64,000 nt of DNA from Pedobacter steynii. GTDB lineage: Bacteria > Bacteroidota > Bacteroidia > Sphingobacteriales > Sphingobacteriaceae. This document shows positions 50,966 to 59,067 of the stretch, in pieces. The position numbers and the translations under genes were made by a program. Numbering within the stretch: position 1 is the stretch's first letter; each line of letters begins with the position of its first letter. The notes under the pieces are model-generated. The model had not been told where the DNA came from. It did not search any database and worked only from the letters and a program-made list of their open reading frames with translations. The DNA lies in the NCBI RefSeq assembly GCF_001721645.1, contig NZ_CP017141.1, forward strand, positions 1,116,001 through 1,180,000. The letters are read 5' to 3'.

Positions 50966-52018
50966 TTACTTCTTATCGAAGTCGAGGGTCACAATGTCAT
51001 TTTTTATGGTGTATGTAAAGTGGTTAGAAAAGCCGATTGCATTGAGCACTTCATTGAGCCCTTCATTTTCAAATGTTCCGGTAAAGGCAATTGGCTTTTT
51101 AGGCTGGTTTTTACTTCGTACCTCAATGCCGTAAATTTCTTTTAAAACGGATTTAATCTCTTTCAAAGAAGCCATGGAAAACACCAGTTTTCGGTTTGCC
51201 CAGTTATCAATGTCCTCGGGATTAAATGTTGATTTCACAAATTTATCCTGAACAACTGCCACCTGTTCGCCTGGAATAAGCTGGAGATGATCTACCACTT
51301 TCTGATCTACCAAAGAGCCTACACTAACCTTTCCTGAGTTAAGCATGACTAAAGTATGAGCGCTGTTATGGTAATTATTGATCTTAAATGAGGTTCCTAA
51401 AGCCGTGGTTGTCGTTGTTCCGGAAATAACGATAAAAGGCTTTTCTTTGTTACCGGCGACTTCAAAATAGGCTTCGCCGCTTAACCAAATGACTCTTTTT
51501 TCGTTATTATAACGACCATCGAGTTTAAGCTCTGTAGATCCGTTGATTGTGACTTTAGTCCCATCGCTAAGTGTCAGGATCTTTCTTTCGTTGTAGGCCG
51601 TTTTTACCAACATACTTTTAGCCCCTACCGTGTAAGGCTGGATTTGATTTCCGTATTCTTTTTTATGGAATAAGGCATAACCTACAATACCAATAAGAAT
51701 TGCTGCTGCAATAGAAATCCATGTACTTCGGCTCATGATTCTTCGTACCGGCGCTTCTTCGATGGATTCAGATTTCTGTTCCGTACGCTCAATCACGAGT
51801 TTAAGCTTATCTAACTCCTGCTGTTTTTCCAAAGGATCAACTTTTACAGCAAGTAAGAAGAAAAGTATCCGTGCTTTACGGGTACGTTCTTCCAGCTCAG
51901 GCTGCTCTTTCAGAATTTTTTTCCAGAAAGAGACATCTTCTTCAGGGGCACCCAGGCAATAATTAACGAAGCTTTCTTCTGTTAAGAAGTCTTCAATGGC
52001 ATAAGCATCATATTTCAT
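50966..52018 (-). CDS. FecR-family anti-sigma factor
   Basis: 350 residues: a cytoplasmic N-terminus, one transmembrane helix (about 95-113, ISIAAAILIGIVGYALF), a FecR domain (LSDGTKVTINGSTELKL and YNNEKRVIWLSGEAYFEV, about 150-200) and a C-terminal DUF4974-like domain (about 265-345) that receives the signal from the STN domain. It is unusual in having no sigma gene directly upstream; the nearest co-oriented upstream gene is a separate susD. The candidate sigma partners are at 41631 and 57268. Confidence 0.93.
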   Translation of the reverse strand: MKYDAYAIEDFLTEESFVNYCLGAPEEDVSFWKKILKEQPELEERTRKARILFFLLAVKVDPLEKQQELDKLKLVIERTEQKSESIEEAPVRRIMSRSTWISIAAAILIGIVGYALFHKKEYGNQIQPYTVGAKSMLVKTAYNERKILTLSDGTKVTINGSTELKLDGRYNNEKRVIWLSGEAYFEVAGNKEKPFIVISGTTTTTALGTSFKINNYHNSAHTLVMLNSGKVSVGSLVDQKVVDHLQLIPGEQVAVVQDKFVKSTFNPEDIDNWANRKLVFSMASLKEIKSVLKEIYGIEVRSKNQPKKPIAFTGTFENEGLNEVLNAIGFSNHFTYTIKNDIVTLDFDKK

Positions 52019-52132
52019 TCCAGCAGTTATATAGGTTTATCACTATAAGTGCAGCAGAAATTGATTTTTTACCAAAGAATTCTGAAATATATTTTCAGCA
52101 GCAGAATGCTATTGAATCCGGACTTTGTATAA

Positions 52133-52168
52133 AACAGAAAGGCCGGTAATTTTACCGGCCTTTCTGTT
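52133..52168 (-). terminator. Terminator between susD (52190) and fecR
   Basis: A 17-bp perfect stem (52133-52149 with 52152-52168) with a GC core GGCCGGTAA and A/T flanks, 22 bp after the susD stop on the minus strand. It separates the 56792-52190 unit from the fecR-led unit. Confidence 0.87.
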
Positions 52169-52189
52169 AACTTAACTCAATTCATATTT

Positions 52190-53683
52190 TTATGGATTCT
52201 GAACCAGATTTGGATTCAGGATCATCTCTTTTTGAGGGATAAAATAAATTACCCTTGGATCTGTGTATGGAATTACCTGACTAATCTGTCCCGATGCCAA
52301 GTGTGTTCCTGGATAATCCCGGACCATAGATTTTTTATTTCTAAATACATCAAATTTACGCTGGGCTTCAAACGAAAGTTCCAACCTTCTTTCGTCCAAG
52401 ACAACATCCAAAACATTCGTATATCCCATCATATTACTGGAAGAGAACAACTCATTATCTTTTAAACCAGCACGTGCCCTGATCACATTAACATCTGCAA
52501 GGGCCTGATCTGCTTTTCCTAATTTAGCAGCAGCCTCAGCTCTGTTTAAATACATTTCGGCTAAGCGAAGTACTACTGGAGAACTTAATGTTTCTATATT
52601 ATCCTGATAAGAATATTTGGTAATGAAGTACTTTGGATATCCGTTACGTTTTAGCAAAATCGGATTGCCATTTGGATCTTTTTTAATTGTTCCATCTTCG
52701 TTCTTTTCATATTGAGGCTGAACAAAAGCATGGCGTAAATCAGCAGGGAATTTATCCAGTAATGCCCTGTAACTTTGAGAAGCATACATCTCACCATAAC
52801 CATTTCCAGCTGTAAAATACATCGACCCAATTGAGTCATCTGAACGGTCATCTTTAACTTCGTGCTTGATGGCAAAAATTGTTTCCGCTTTTTCAGGTCC
52901 TCCAGGTGCTATGGTATAATAAGAAGCCAGATTCCCCGATGCTACCAACAGGTACCGGTTTGATTTGATGACTTTATCCGAATAATTATAAGCATCATCA
53001 TAATTCCCCATATTAAGGTATACCCTACTCAGGAGTGCCATGGCAACTTCTTTTGAAGCATAAATATTTGATTTATCACTACTCATCAGTTCTACTGATT
53101 TTAATAAGTCGGAGACAATTAACGCATATACCTCTTTTACTTTAGATCTTGCCGGCAATTCTTTTGTATCGGTATTTGTCTTAATCATCACTCCTAATGA
53201 CTCTCCATTATCATCAGTATAAGGTCGGCCAAAAAATCTAACAAGATCGAAATGAATCATAGCCCTTAGGAAATAATTCTCACCCAGCAATTGGTTTCTA
53301 AGCGCATTTTCACCCGGCTGGACACGTTCTATTACCACGTTTGTACCATAAATAGCCTGATAGGCTTTACGCCAGAAATTTTCAGTATTACCTTGAGTGG
53401 TCAGGTGCTGATAGTTATAGGCAAAGAAAAGAGCGTCAGTAGTGGTTCCACTCAAAGAAACGTTATCACTCGCATACTCAGAAAGCATGTGATAATTTCG
53501 TGTATAATAAGGGTCTTTAATGTAATTGTAAGTTCCCAAAGTAGCAGCAGTTAACCCTTCTATTGTATTTACAATTTTATCACTCGTTAAACCATTATAA
53601 GGATCTAAAGCAAGGTCTTTTTTACAGGAAGTAACAGCAAAGATCAATACTGCTGCTACAGCCAATTTATATTTTTTATTCAT
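52190..53683 (-). CDS. SusD/RagB-family outer-membrane lipoprotein
   Basis: 497 residues, lipobox Cys20 (AVTSC). Classical SusD layout: the LTSDKIVNTIEGLTAATLGTYNYIKD N-terminal region, ENYFLRAMIHFDLVRFFGRPY (TPR core), and a C-terminal RLAEMYLNRAEAAAKLGKADQALADVN then LDERRLELSFEAQRKFDVFR. It differs from the other two SusD proteins here, which are of the group-2 type. Paired with the SusC 25 bp upstream. Ligand unknown; no degradative gene follows. Confidence 0.92.
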   Translation of the reverse strand: MNKKYKLAVAAVLIFAVTSCKKDLALDPYNGLTSDKIVNTIEGLTAATLGTYNYIKDPYYTRNYHMLSEYASDNVSLSGTTTDALFFAYNYQHLTTQGNTENFWRKAYQAIYGTNVVIERVQPGENALRNQLLGENYFLRAMIHFDLVRFFGRPYTDDNGESLGVMIKTNTDTKELPARSKVKEVYALIVSDLLKSVELMSSDKSNIYASKEVAMALLSRVYLNMGNYDDAYNYSDKVIKSNRYLLVASGNLASYYTIAPGGPEKAETIFAIKHEVKDDRSDDSIGSMYFTAGNGYGEMYASQSYRALLDKFPADLRHAFVQPQYEKNEDGTIKKDPNGNPILLKRNGYPKYFITKYSYQDNIETLSSPVVLRLAEMYLNRAEAAAKLGKADQALADVNVIRARAGLKDNELFSSSNMMGYTNVLDVVLDERRLELSFEAQRKFDVFRNKKSMVRDYPGTHLASGQISQVIPYTDPRVIYFIPQKEMILNPNLVQNP

Positions 53684-53708
53684 GATTATTCTCTTAAATT
53701 TTGGTCAA

Positions 53709-56700
53709 TTAAAAACTTACGTTTACTCCAAACAGGATTTTTTTACTGACTGGATATTTGGTCCCGCTCACCCCGTTTGAGGTATCATTTAAGTTGGAAA
53801 CTTCAGGATCCATTCCTGAAAATTTAGTCAATGTAATCAGGTTGTCGCCACTTACAAATACACGGACATTGGAAACATTTAGCTTTTCAGTAAGCTTATC
53901 AGAAAGGCTATATCCTAAAGTAATGTTACGTAATCTGATATAGGAGCCATCTTCTAAAAATCTTGAGGATGATTTATAAGATGCTCTATTTCCGTTAACT
54001 ACTGCTTTTGGATGGGTAGCAACATCACCTGGTTTCTCCCAACGGTTCCAACCGTCTTTTAACACCATGCTGTTATACTGAGGATATGCCCCGTCTGAAT
54101 CAAATAATTCCCTGTTCGAATTGTAAATTTTGCTTCCTGAAACAAAATTGATAAAGGCATTCAGGCTAAAGTTTTTATACTCGAATGTGTTTCCAAATCC
54201 ACCAGTGAATTTAGGTGTTGCAGTTCCGACAAAATTTAGATCTGCACTGTTATAAGAATTGGTCGTTGCTTTGTAGGAATTTCCATTTCCATCTTTTTTA
54301 GTTACATACCATAGCGGATCGCCGTTATTAGCATCTACTCCTGCCCATTCCCTCATATACCAGGAATTGATATCATGCCCTACAGCAACCCGTTGAAGCC
54401 CTCTGTCAATAGGTTGATCTTTATATAATTTCAGTGCTTTATTTCTGTTTATTCCAATGTTAAAGGTCGAAGTCCATTTAAACTCTCCTGTCAGGTTTTT
54501 AGTATTTAATTCCAGATCAATACCTCTGTTTCTAACCGTTCCTATGTTTTCAGTAGAATAATAAAATCCTGATGCCGATGAAAGAGGCACGTCTAAAATA
54601 AGGTTCTTATTTGTTCTCTGATAAACATCCACACTTAGATCAATTCTATTAAACAAACCGATATCAACTCCGGCATTAATTGTGGTTGGTGTCTCCCATG
54701 TTAGGTTTGGATTTGGAAGACTACGAGGAAATGCTCCTGGTTCTCCTCCATATTGAACATTTGCAAGATAAAGATCAAGATGAGCATAATCACCATTAGG
54801 TGTATTTCCGGTTACTCCATAACTACCACGCAGTTTTAGGGTATTGATGCTCTTCGAACTAAAGAATTTCTCGTTAGCAATATTCCAGCCTGCACCAAAA
54901 GAGTAAAATAAACCATATAGGTTGTTTCTTCCAAATTTTGAAGAACCATCATTTCTTAATGAAACGGTTGCAAAATAGCGGTTATCATAATTATAATCTC
55001 CCATAAATAACTCCGAAACAAACCTGCTCATAGAGTTATTTCCAGTTAACGATTTAGGGTTTGCGCTTGCATCCATGGTATGCAGATCCGGCAATAATCC
55101 TGTTGCGACTCCTTTTATGCCATCAACATAATTCTGCTGATATTCAAAGCCGGCAACACCAGAAATATTGTGTTTACCAAAACTATGTGAAGCATTAAAT
55201 AAGTTTGAAGTGATAAAAGAATTGTTGTAACCATATTCATTGGTCAACTCGCCTCTTAACGCTTTTCCTCCAGGTGTTCTTGGATCGGTTAGTCTTTCTA
55301 TACGGCTGTTATTCGTTGTATACCGATTTGAACTTGCGAAATTCAACCAGTCTGTGATCTTATACTCTAATTTCACATCACCTGCAAGATTTTGACCTCT
55401 GGAGTTGTCTTTATTATATTGACTTAAGAATATGAAATTGCTATCATCCCGTCCATACCAGGCGTCGGTTTTATCATCGACATATCTTGGCGTTCCATCT
55501 GCGTTATAAGGATTATCCCATGGCATATTTGTGTACGCCTGGTATAATGCGCCACTTGGGTCATTATTTGTTTTTGTAAACCCAGTATTAATTCTCGCTG
55601 TAACTTTAAAACGTTCGTTAATTTTATGCTCAAGATTGACACGGAAGCTAAAGCTTTTATAATCCGTATTAATCAATGTACCCTGTTCATCATAATAATT
55701 GGATCCGATGTAAAATCGGGTTCTTTCATTTCCTCCTGATATGCTGATTGCGTGGTTGTTCGTATATGCCTGTCTAAATGCCAGGTCTCTCCATTTCGTA
55801 TTTCCAGGAACTGCAGGCATATAGTCAGATAAATATCCTACAGCTGTTAACGCAAGCCCCTTAGAAGTTAAATAAGCATCAATTTGTGCAGAGGTAGGAT
55901 TTGGGGTTGTTTTTTCTAACTCTTTAATAAACGCAGCACGTTTACCATTATAATCATTGGAATATAAATAAGTACTAAAATCGTGAACTTGTTGTCCGCT
56001 CATCAATTCAAATTTACCTTGAGACGCATTGTTAAGTCCAAAAGTTCCATTGTAATCAACTTTTGTCTTTCCAGCTTTACCTTGCTTTGTTGTAATTACT
56101 AATACACCATTCGCTGCTCTGGAACCGTATAATCCCGTTGCAGCAGCATCCTTTAATACGGTAATTGATTCGATGTCCCTGGGATTCGCACTACCTCCGA
56201 TTACTCCATCCACTACAGTGAGGGGCTCTGATCCAGAGGTAAGCGTTCCTGTACCACGAATACGAATAGAAGAAGAACTTCCAGGCTGTCCGGAAGCAGA
56301 AGATACCATAACCCCCGCTGCCTTTCCCTGCAATAGATTACCTGTACTGTTACTGGTCACATCCAATAACTTCTCTGCAGAAACAGTAGATACCGAACTC
56401 ACGATCTGTGATTTGTTCTTTGTCACGTAACCTACCACCACTACTTCATTCATTAAGTTTTCGTTTGGTTTCAGGCTGATGTTAAAAGGGCCTTGTCCCG
56501 CAGCGCTGATTTCCTGGGTGATATACCCTAAATAAGAAAACAAAAGGATGGCTTTATCATCCACATTCAGGCTAAATTTACCTTCTTTATCGGTCATTGA
56601 TCCTGCGCTTGTATTTTTTACTTTTACGGATACACCAGGTAAAGGTTGTCCCGTTTCGTCAATCACCTTTCCGGTTTTAACGCTCGTTGTCTGACTCATT

Positions 56701-56792
56701 GCCGTGAGGACACTTAGTGCCACCAGTAACAGTGTCAGGAAAGATCTCTTCGTATAGAGTATCCCTTTGAATAAGTTGTAATTCTTGGTCAT
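53709..56792 (-). CDS. SusC/RagA-family TonB-linked outer-membrane transporter (no STN domain)
   Basis: 1027 residues. Signal peptide (FLTLLLVALSVLTAMSQ), a carboxypeptidase-regulatory-like domain (about 38-112, GKVIDETGQPLPGVSVKVKN), plug with LTVVDGVIGG and LKDAAATGLYGSRAANGVLVITTKQGKAGKTKVDY, and the barrel ending ILFGVNVSF. No STN domain is present, so direct FecR-type signalling is not expected. A divergent ECF sigma gene lies 475 bp away. The intergenic region carries LacI-like palindromes and an iron-box-like palindrome. Confidence 0.92.
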   Translation of the reverse strand: MTKNYNLFKGILYTKRSFLTLLLVALSVLTAMSQTTSVKTGKVIDETGQPLPGVSVKVKNTSAGSMTDKEGKFSLNVDDKAILLFSYLGYITQEISAAGQGPFNISLKPNENLMNEVVVVGYVTKNKSQIVSSVSTVSAEKLLDVTSNSTGNLLQGKAAGVMVSSASGQPGSSSSIRIRGTGTLTSGSEPLTVVDGVIGGSANPRDIESITVLKDAAATGLYGSRAANGVLVITTKQGKAGKTKVDYNGTFGLNNASQGKFELMSGQQVHDFSTYLYSNDYNGKRAAFIKELEKTTPNPTSAQIDAYLTSKGLALTAVGYLSDYMPAVPGNTKWRDLAFRQAYTNNHAISISGGNERTRFYIGSNYYDEQGTLINTDYKSFSFRVNLEHKINERFKVTARINTGFTKTNNDPSGALYQAYTNMPWDNPYNADGTPRYVDDKTDAWYGRDDSNFIFLSQYNKDNSRGQNLAGDVKLEYKITDWLNFASSNRYTTNNSRIERLTDPRTPGGKALRGELTNEYGYNNSFITSNLFNASHSFGKHNISGVAGFEYQQNYVDGIKGVATGLLPDLHTMDASANPKSLTGNNSMSRFVSELFMGDYNYDNRYFATVSLRNDGSSKFGRNNLYGLFYSFGAGWNIANEKFFSSKSINTLKLRGSYGVTGNTPNGDYAHLDLYLANVQYGGEPGAFPRSLPNPNLTWETPTTINAGVDIGLFNRIDLSVDVYQRTNKNLILDVPLSSASGFYYSTENIGTVRNRGIDLELNTKNLTGEFKWTSTFNIGINRNKALKLYKDQPIDRGLQRVAVGHDINSWYMREWAGVDANNGDPLWYVTKKDGNGNSYKATTNSYNSADLNFVGTATPKFTGGFGNTFEYKNFSLNAFINFVSGSKIYNSNRELFDSDGAYPQYNSMVLKDGWNRWEKPGDVATHPKAVVNGNRASYKSSSRFLEDGSYIRLRNITLGYSLSDKLTEKLNVSNVRVFVSGDNLITLTKFSGMDPEVSNLNDTSNGVSGTKYPVSKKILFGVNVSF

Positions 56793-57078
56793 GAATTATT
56801 TGGTTATGTAAGTTAGTTGTCTGATTTGTCTGGTATTGGAACCGGACATTCTTCGAGGCCGAAAGTTATAGACTTAAAAGATCATGCTCCTGACAGATCT
56901 TATACTAAATTCACGCAAACGGTTGAGTTTTCTTTATGCTACGTTTCAATTAGAGAACTAAATATCCTCATTCCTGAGGTTAATTTTACCTAATTATTAA
57001 AAAATATCAGATTTAAAACAACACAAAGCCGTTATCTAAAGAAAAAATCAGATTTTACTTCATTAAATGAGAAAATAT

Positions 57079-57088
57079 CAAACGTTTG
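57079..57088. promoter_or_regulatory. LacI-family-like operator palindrome
   Basis: CAAACGTTTG is a perfect palindrome with the central CG usual for LacI-family sites. A related, imperfect CAAACGGTTG is at 56916-56925. No LacI-family gene is in the window. Confidence 0.4.
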
Positions 57089-57216
57089 CGTTGCATTTAA
57101 AGAAACACAACCTGCTCTTTTACAGAAAATTAAATATTCATAGGAATTTCAGTCATAAAATGAAAATCTTCTATCATCAAAGTGTTATATCCATACCAAA
57201 TTATTTCTACAGCTAG

Positions 57217-57247
57217 TTTTTAATCATTCTAAATTATGTTAGCTTTG
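57217..57247 (+). promoter_or_regulatory. Promoter of the ECF sigma gene, overlapping an iron-box-like palindrome
   Basis: TAGCTTTG (57240-57247) matches TAnnTTTG fully. TTTT at 57217-57220 stands at the -33 position with 19-nt spacing. The stretch between them (57217-57233) matches TTTAGAATnATTCTAAA at 14 of 16 fixed positions, so a bound repressor would block the promoter. Confidence 0.6.
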
Positions 57248-57267
57248 CCCTTTAATCAGAGTTAATC

Positions 57268-57819
57268 GTGTCAGGACAACCTACATCTCATTCAAAAGGC
57301 CAGATCAAAATTGATGAAAGCTCGTTCTTTCATCTCTATCAGACCTATTGGAAGAAATTATATCAATTAGCCTACAAATACCTGGGTGATGTTTACCGTG
57401 CAGAAGGCGCGGTACAGGAAGTCTTTACTTCTATATGGCAACGAAAAGATAAAATTTTGCTGGAGGAGGAAACGGTAGAAAATTACCTTGTCCGTGCCGT
57501 TCGTTTCCGCATTGCAAGAAGCTACAGTGATGAAATCCGGAAAACAAAAAAGATGGATGAATTGCTCAGCAGACAGAACAATACGGATTCTCATACTGAA
57601 GAACAGATATTATATACTTTTTTAAGAGCAGAAATAGACAAACTGGTTAATCTGCTTCCCGAGCGCTGCAAGGCAGTTTATGACCTCAGCCGCAACAAAG
57701 GCCTTAACAACAGAGAAATCGCATTAAATTTGTTAATTTCTGAAAAAACAGTAGAAAATCAACTCACGAAAGCTTTAAAATTCATACGAAAAGGGCTGGA
57801 ACAATATCCCATTAGTTAA
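57268..57819 (+). CDS. ECF-type RNA polymerase sigma factor, GTG start
   Basis: 183 residues. Region 2 at about 20-90 (FHLYQTYWKKLYQLAYKYLGDVYRAEGAVQEVFTSIW) and region 4 at about 128-178 (LPERCKAVYDLSRNKGLNNREIALNLLISEKTVENQLTKALK). The start is GTG at 57268; no ATG exists before the conserved region 2, and the promoter lies 20 bp upstream. The downstream gene is a small membrane protein with anti-sigma features. Possible targets are the divergent susC/susD or the nearby iron-uptake genes. Confidence 0.88.
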   Translation: MSGQPTSHSKGQIKIDESSFFHLYQTYWKKLYQLAYKYLGDVYRAEGAVQEVFTSIWQRKDKILLEEETVENYLVRAVRFRIARSYSDEIRKTKKMDELLSRQNNTDSHTEEQILYTFLRAEIDKLVNLLPERCKAVYDLSRNKGLNNREIALNLLISEKTVENQLTKALKFIRKGLEQYPIS

Positions 57820-57881
57820 ATGATCTAAATGAATAGGGGATAAGCCTTTGTCATGATAATTTATAATAGTAAACCTTAGTT

Positions 57882-58541
57882 ATGAACCCGGAAACACTAA
57901 AAAAATGCTTATCAGGCGATGCTTCGGAAGAAGAGTGGTCGGCTTATGAACAGTGGCTTGAAGGGGAGGACGATGCAAATGAGGACTTGTCTGAAATCGC
58001 AGTTACAGAGGGCACTGATACCCGGATCTGGAAACAAATTGAAGGGCAGAATCAGCAACAGGATCGTTCGAGAATAAAAAGGCTACGAGCCGTATGGATA
58101 TCTGCAGCTGCCAGTTTGGTCCTGATTGGATCATTTATACTTTTTTCATCAAAACAAGCCATCCCTAATCAAAAAATAGTTTTTCAATCAGACCATTCCC
58201 TGCCTCTGCCGGAACGGGAATTTGAGGGCCTCCGGATGAAATTAGGAGCCAACAGTAAAGTAAAATTACAGCGCCAGCAGGACAATGACATCAACATCCA
58301 ACTTTCTGGCAATGTGATGCTCAGCAATACCTCTGCCCAGGATAAATATACCCAGGTATCATACACTACATCAGATGGACATCAAATGAGCCGTAAAATC
58401 TGCCTGAAGAAAGGGCAAAAATATCTTTTTGCCTATTATCCACTTAAAGAGGATAAACTCCTGGTTATAGAAAACAATGCCCTTATGGATATGCCCCCCG
58501 CCCTGGTAATGAACCTAAAGAATGATTTTGACTTGCTTTAA
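57882..58541 (+). CDS. Short single-pass protein, probable anti-sigma factor
   Basis: 219 residues. An acidic cytoplasmic N-terminus of about 68 residues starts MNPETLKKCLSGDASEEEWSAY, similar in style to FecR N-termini. One transmembrane helix follows (about 69-90), then a periplasmic part of about 130 residues containing a short FecR-like RMKLGANSKVKLQ and IQLSGNVML segment. It lacks the FecR-type DUF4974 C-terminal domain, about 130 residues shorter than the FecR at 50966. Position 62 bp after the sigma gene supports an anti-sigma role. This is inference from context and topology. Confidence 0.62.
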   Translation: MNPETLKKCLSGDASEEEWSAYEQWLEGEDDANEDLSEIAVTEGTDTRIWKQIEGQNQQQDRSRIKRLRAVWISAAASLVLIGSFILFSSKQAIPNQKIVFQSDHSLPLPEREFEGLRMKLGANSKVKLQRQQDNDINIQLSGNVMLSNTSAQDKYTQVSYTTSDGHQMSRKICLKKGQKYLFAYYPLKEDKLLVIENNALMDMPPALVMNLKNDFDLL

Positions 58542-58647
58542 ATCAGATTGATCCAAGCTATTTCCTAAAACGATCTGATCCCATTTATTTTCTAGTTATT
58601 TATTTTTCAGGACAATATTTGACCTGCAGACCTTTTCATTACGATCA

Positions 58648-58672
58648 ATTATTTAAATTTATTCTAAATAAT
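58648..58672. promoter_or_regulatory. Iron-box-like palindrome before the Fur-like gene
   Basis: Outer arms ATTATTTA/TAAATAAT (58648-58655 and 58665-58672). The inner 17 bp (58652-58668) matches TTTAGAATnATTCTAAA at 14 of 16 positions. It lies 53 bp before the start codon at 58726. Confidence 0.55.
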
Positions 58673-58725
58673 ATGGGGGAAAAACCAGCTTCATGATAAT
58701 AGTATGTATAAGAGCTTACCAGATC

Positions 58726-59067
58726 ATGAATAAAGAGCCGTTAAATTTACCAGAGGAAAAGGCAATCGTTGAGCAAAAGGATTATGCGGTTAATAAATTA
58801 GAAGAAGTATTTTTAAGAGCAAGGGAAGCAAAAAGATCTTATTTAACCCCTTTTGATCGTTTATTATTAGAGTTCCTTTATACCGAACAAGTAATGATCA
58901 CTACGGAAGAGCTTTGGATGGCCCTCAAAAGAGAAGGGGTAAAAATCAGTATTGCTACCGTGCAGCTTTGTCTAAATAGATTTCATCGTTGCGGTATTCT
59001 TGAGAAACAAAGGCTGGAGGGCGAGAAAAAACATCGCTATCATTTTATTCTGTCTTTCAGCTCCTGA
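58726..59067 (+). CDS. Fur-like winged-helix protein lacking the metal-binding domain
   Basis: 113 residues from the ATG at 58726; an in-frame ATG at 58693 is possible but adds a hydrophobic stretch that does not fit. Residues about 38-105 look like the Fur N-terminal winged helix: TPFDRLLLEFLYTE, ITTEELWMALKREG, ISIATVQLCLNRFHRCGIL, ending EGEKKHRYHF. The protein stops where Fur would begin its metal-binding and dimerisation domain (HHHxxC region). So the regulator is either a DNA-binding-only Fur relative or another winged-helix type. It is convergent with the TonB receptor gene (28-bp overlap). Confidence 0.6.
   Translation: MNKEPLNLPEEKAIVEQKDYAVNKLEEVFLRAREAKRSYLTPFDRLLLEFLYTEQVMITTEELWMALKREGVKISIATVQLCLNRFHRCGILEKQRLEGEKKHRYHFILSFSS

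Larger units (their letters stand above)
56793..57267. other. Divergent control region between susC and the ECF sigma gene
   Basis: 475 bp, AT-rich, without a gene. It holds two LacI-operator-like sequences (56916-56925 and 57079-57088), a weak TAACTTTC -7 candidate for susC on the minus strand (56861-56868), and the sigma promoter with an overlapping ATTCTAAA palindrome. Confidence 0.55.

Noticed and set aside
52133..52168. Regulatory palindrome for fecR
   Set aside because: The GC-rich perfect stem 22 bp after the susD stop is better explained as a terminator.
58693..58725. Longer N-terminus of the Fur-like protein
   Set aside because: It adds a hydrophobic MIIVCIRAYQI stretch unlike winged-helix regulators; the ATG at 58726 is better placed. 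Not fully excluded.
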